This document shows positions 61,848 through 64,000 of a stretch of 64,000 nucleotides of DNA, one piece after another. The position numbers and the translations under genes are program-made. This DNA comes from Hyphomicrobiales bacterium 4NK60-0047b. Lineage in GTDB: Bacteria > Pseudomonadota > Alphaproteobacteria > Rhizobiales > HXMU1428-3. The stretch spans positions 310,001-374,000 of the forward strand of contig BAABWY010000003.1 of NCBI GenBank assembly GCA_040367435.1, read 5' to 3'. Every line of letters starts with the position of its first letter. Position 1 is the first letter of the stretch. Under the pieces are notes generated by a model. It saw only the letters and a program-made list of their open reading frames with translations, did no database searches and was not told where the DNA came from.

Positions 61848-64000
61848 ATGAGCCATATTTTAGATAAATTGACTTTCTTTACAAACAAGGCATCTGAAAC
61901 CTTCTCTGAAGGTCATGGAGTGACAACAGACGAAAACCGTGAATGGGAACGCGCTTACAGAAATCGTTGGTCCCATGACAAGGTGGTCCGCTCGACCCAT
62001 GGTGTGAATTGCACGGGGTCATGTAGTTGGAAAATTTACGTAAAAAGCGGTCTTGTCACCTGGGAAACTCAACAAACTGATTATCCGCGCACTCGGCCAG
62101 ATTTACCCAATCACGAACCACGTGGTTGCGCGCGCGGTGCAAGTTTTAGTTGGTACCTCTATAGCTCTGCTCGTTTAAAATACCCAATGATCCGCTCGAA
62201 GCTTTTAAGAAGTTGGCGCGCGACAAAGCTTATTCATAAAGACCCGGTTGATGCCTGGGCGTCTCTTATGAGCGATACAGAATTAACAACAGAGTATAAA
62301 CAAGCACGCGGCCTTGGTGGTATGGTTAGAGTAAGTTGGGATGAAGCCAATGAAATAATCGCCGCGTCTAATGTTTATACAGCCAAAACCTATGGGCCAG
62401 ATCGTATCATTGGTTTCTCTCCCATTCCTGCGATGTCTATGATTTCATATGCTGCAGGTAGCCGATACTTATCGTTAATTGGTGGCACATGTATGAGCTT
62501 TTACGATTGGTATTGTGATCTGCCGCCCAGTTCACCACAGGTTTGGGGGGAGCAAACGGATGTTCCTGAAAGTGCTGATTGGTACAACTCATCTTATATC
62601 ATTGCCTGGGGGTCTAATGTCCCGCAAACAAGAACTCCTGACGCTCATTTTTTTACTGAGGCACGATATAACGGCACAAAAACAGTTGCCGTCACACCTG
62701 ATTATAGCGAGGTTGCCAAACTTTCTGATAGCTGGATGCCTGTGCGGCAAGGTACAGACAGTGCCATGGCTATGGCTATGGGGCATGTCATCTTGAAGGA
62801 ATTTCATCTTTCTGGAAAAAGTGAATATTTTGATGATTACTGCCGCATGTACACTGACATGCCGTTTCTTGTCATTCTCGATAAGAAAGACGGGCTTGAT
62901 GAAAAAGATGGAACTTATGTGCCAGGCCGGACTTTGCGGGCGTCTGATTTTGATAGCAATTTAGGAGAAGAAAAAAACACTGACTGGAAGCCAGTTATCT
63001 ATGATGCCAACACGAATAAGGTTGTTGTGCCAAACGGCACTGTTGGCTCTCGCTGGGATGAAAGCGGCAAATGGAATATGGAAGCCAAGAACGTGGCTGA
63101 TGGCTCAGAAATCTGGCCGGAAGTTTCTCTACTAAACACGAAAGATGAAGTGATCTCTGCTGGTTTTCCTTATTTTGGAAACCTTGAAAATGATCAACCC
63201 ATTTTTGCTCATACTGAACATGACAGCATACAACAGCGCAATATCCCAGCGCGCCGTATAAGCTTGGGTGAGAACAAAGATGTACTTGTCGCAACCGTTT
63301 TTGACCTTCTCATTGCAAACTATGGTATCGACAGGGGTTTAGGCGGGGAGAATGTTGCAACGTCCCTTGAAGATGATATTCCCTACACACCGGCCTGGCA
63401 GGAAAAAATAACCGGGGTCCCTGCGGAACAGGTCACACGAATAGCACGTGAGTTTGCTGACAATGCAGACAAAACGCGCGGCCGTTCCATGGTGATTTTA
63501 GGGGCTGCCATTAATCATTGGTATCATATGGATATGATCTATCGTGGCATTATAAACATGCTGATGATGTGCGGTTGCATTGGTAAATCTGGTGGAGGTT
63601 GGTCTCACTATGTAGGGCAAGAAAAACTACGGCCTCAAACCGGATGGCAACCTTTGGCGTTTGCGCTTGATTGGCATCGCCCACCACGTCACATGAATTC
63701 AACCAGCTTTTTCTATAACCATTCAAACCAATGGCGATATGAAAAATTGGAAGTAGATGAAATCCTCTCACCCTTAGCGGATAAAGATAAATGGAAAGAT
63801 TATTCTCTTATCGACTGCAATGTCAGGTCTGAGCGTATGGGGTGGCTTCCTTCTGCTCCGCAGTTAGAAGAAAATCCTTTAAAATTATCAAAGCAGGCTC
63901 AAGCAGCGGGCAAAGATCCAAAGGACTATATTACAGGAAAATTGAAAGACGGGTCATTGCGCATGTCATGCGAAGACCCTGACAATCCGAAGAACTTTCC
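61848..64000 (+). CDS. narG: Respiratory nitrate reductase alpha subunit (partial)
   Basis: The first 717 codons of NarG; the frame stays open to the window edge, and full-length NarG is about 1,240 residues. It begins MSHILDKLTFFTNKA after the NarK2 stop. FS0 iron-sulfur ligands are present as His51, Cys55, Cys59 and Cys93 (THGVNCTGSCSWK and PRGCARG). DWYCDLPPSSPQ carries the region of the aspartate ligand to molybdenum, and VWGEQTDVPESADWYNSSY and WGSNVPQTRTPDAHF are near-identical to E. coli NarG from memory. No Tat signal is evident beyond the vestigial N-terminus, as expected for the cytoplasm-facing NarGHI. narHJI should follow outside the window. Confidence 0.96.
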   Translation, partial: MSHILDKLTFFTNKASETFSEGHGVTTDENREWERAYRNRWSHDKVVRSTHGVNCTGSCSWKIYVKSGLVTWETQQTDYPRTRPDLPNHEPRGCARGASFSWYLYSSARLKYPMIRSKLLRSWRATKLIHKDPVDAWASLMSDTELTTEYKQARGLGGMVRVSWDEANEIIAASNVYTAKTYGPDRIIGFSPIPAMSMISYAAGSRYLSLIGGTCMSFYDWYCDLPPSSPQVWGEQTDVPESADWYNSSYIIAWGSNVPQTRTPDAHFFTEARYNGTKTVAVTPDYSEVAKLSDSWMPVRQGTDSAMAMAMGHVILKEFHLSGKSEYFDDYCRMYTDMPFLVILDKKDGLDEKDGTYVPGRTLRASDFDSNLGEEKNTDWKPVIYDANTNKVVVPNGTVGSRWDESGKWNMEAKNVADGSEIWPEVSLLNTKDEVISAGFPYFGNLENDQPIFAHTEHDSIQQRNIPARRISLGENKDVLVATVFDLLIANYGIDRGLGGENVATSLEDDIPYTPAWQEKITGVPAEQVTRIAREFADNADKTRGRSMVILGAAINHWYHMDMIYRGIINMLMMCGCIGKSGGGWSHYVGQEKLRPQTGWQPLAFALDWHRPPRHMNSTSFFYNHSNQWRYEKLEVDEILSPLADKDKWKDYSLIDCNVRSERMGWLPSAPQLEENPLKLSKQAQAAGKDPKDYITGKLKDGSLRMSCEDPDNPKNF

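Noticed and set aside
1-64000. tRNA or rRNA genes, CRISPR arrays, insertion sequences, prophage or integron structures
   Set aside because: Looked for on both strands; no cloverleaf-type gene, regularly spaced direct repeat, transposase, integrase or terminal inverted repeat was recognised by reading. A covariance-model scan could still reveal small RNAs.

Overview
The window reads as an A+T-rich, Gram-negative, probably marine alphaproteobacterial chromosome segment. Supporting features are TRAP and Liv-type ABC transporters, a sigma-54 two-component circuit, Crp/Fnr regulators with TTGAT-type boxes, an Omp25-like barrel, a TonB/ExbBD system and a combination of assimilatory and respiratory nitrate genes. 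No transposase, phage gene, tRNA, rRNA or CRISPR array was recognised. The assignment is inferred from gene content, not from a marker gene.

Layout. 1-5.4 kb: a Sel1-repeat/TolQ-like pair, two lipoproteins, an HxlR regulator and a divergent nitronate monooxygenase-GST pair. 5.8-16.7 kb: nitrate assimilation, with nrtABD (uptake) convergent to nirB-nirD-nasA-cysG (nitrate to nitrite to ammonium, plus siroheme). Both operons carry a strong -24 sigma-54 element with an imperfect -12.

17.1-30.8 kb: the most striking block. A histidine kinase, an NtrC-type activator and a periplasmic binding protein are translationally coupled. A Liv-type ABC transporter follows, then an iron alcohol dehydrogenase, a GabD-like aldehyde dehydrogenase and a 4-hydroxybutyryl-CoA dehydratase-family protein. 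Both the sensor operon and the transporter operon have a -24/-12 promoter preceded by the same palindrome, TGAGCG-N5-CGCTCA. This suggests a self-contained, solute-induced sigma-54 regulon for a C4 omega-hydroxy acid or a related compound.

30.8-43.5 kb: a LysR gene with a hydratase/aldolase pair (HpaH/HpaI-like), an Arg-rich outer-membrane barrel, ArsC, a DM13 protein, a LysR/MDR reductase pair, a Crp-rhodanese-DsrE cluster and a TRAP transporter. 43.7-50.3 kb: a TonB-dependent metal or metallophore uptake locus (DUF2946-like protein, receptor, PepSY protein, ExbB, two ExbD, TonB). 50.4-52.9 kb: an Rcp1-like response regulator and a CHASE-domain kinase.

52.9-64 kb: nitrate respiration. The minus strand carries hemN, a regulator fusing a NIT (nitrate/nitrite sensing) domain to a Crp/Fnr module, moeA and nnrS. 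The plus strand carries two narK genes and narG, which runs off the window. Fnr-type boxes lie in the hemN/narK gap and upstream of moeA. The NIT-Crp fusion is the most unusual single protein here.
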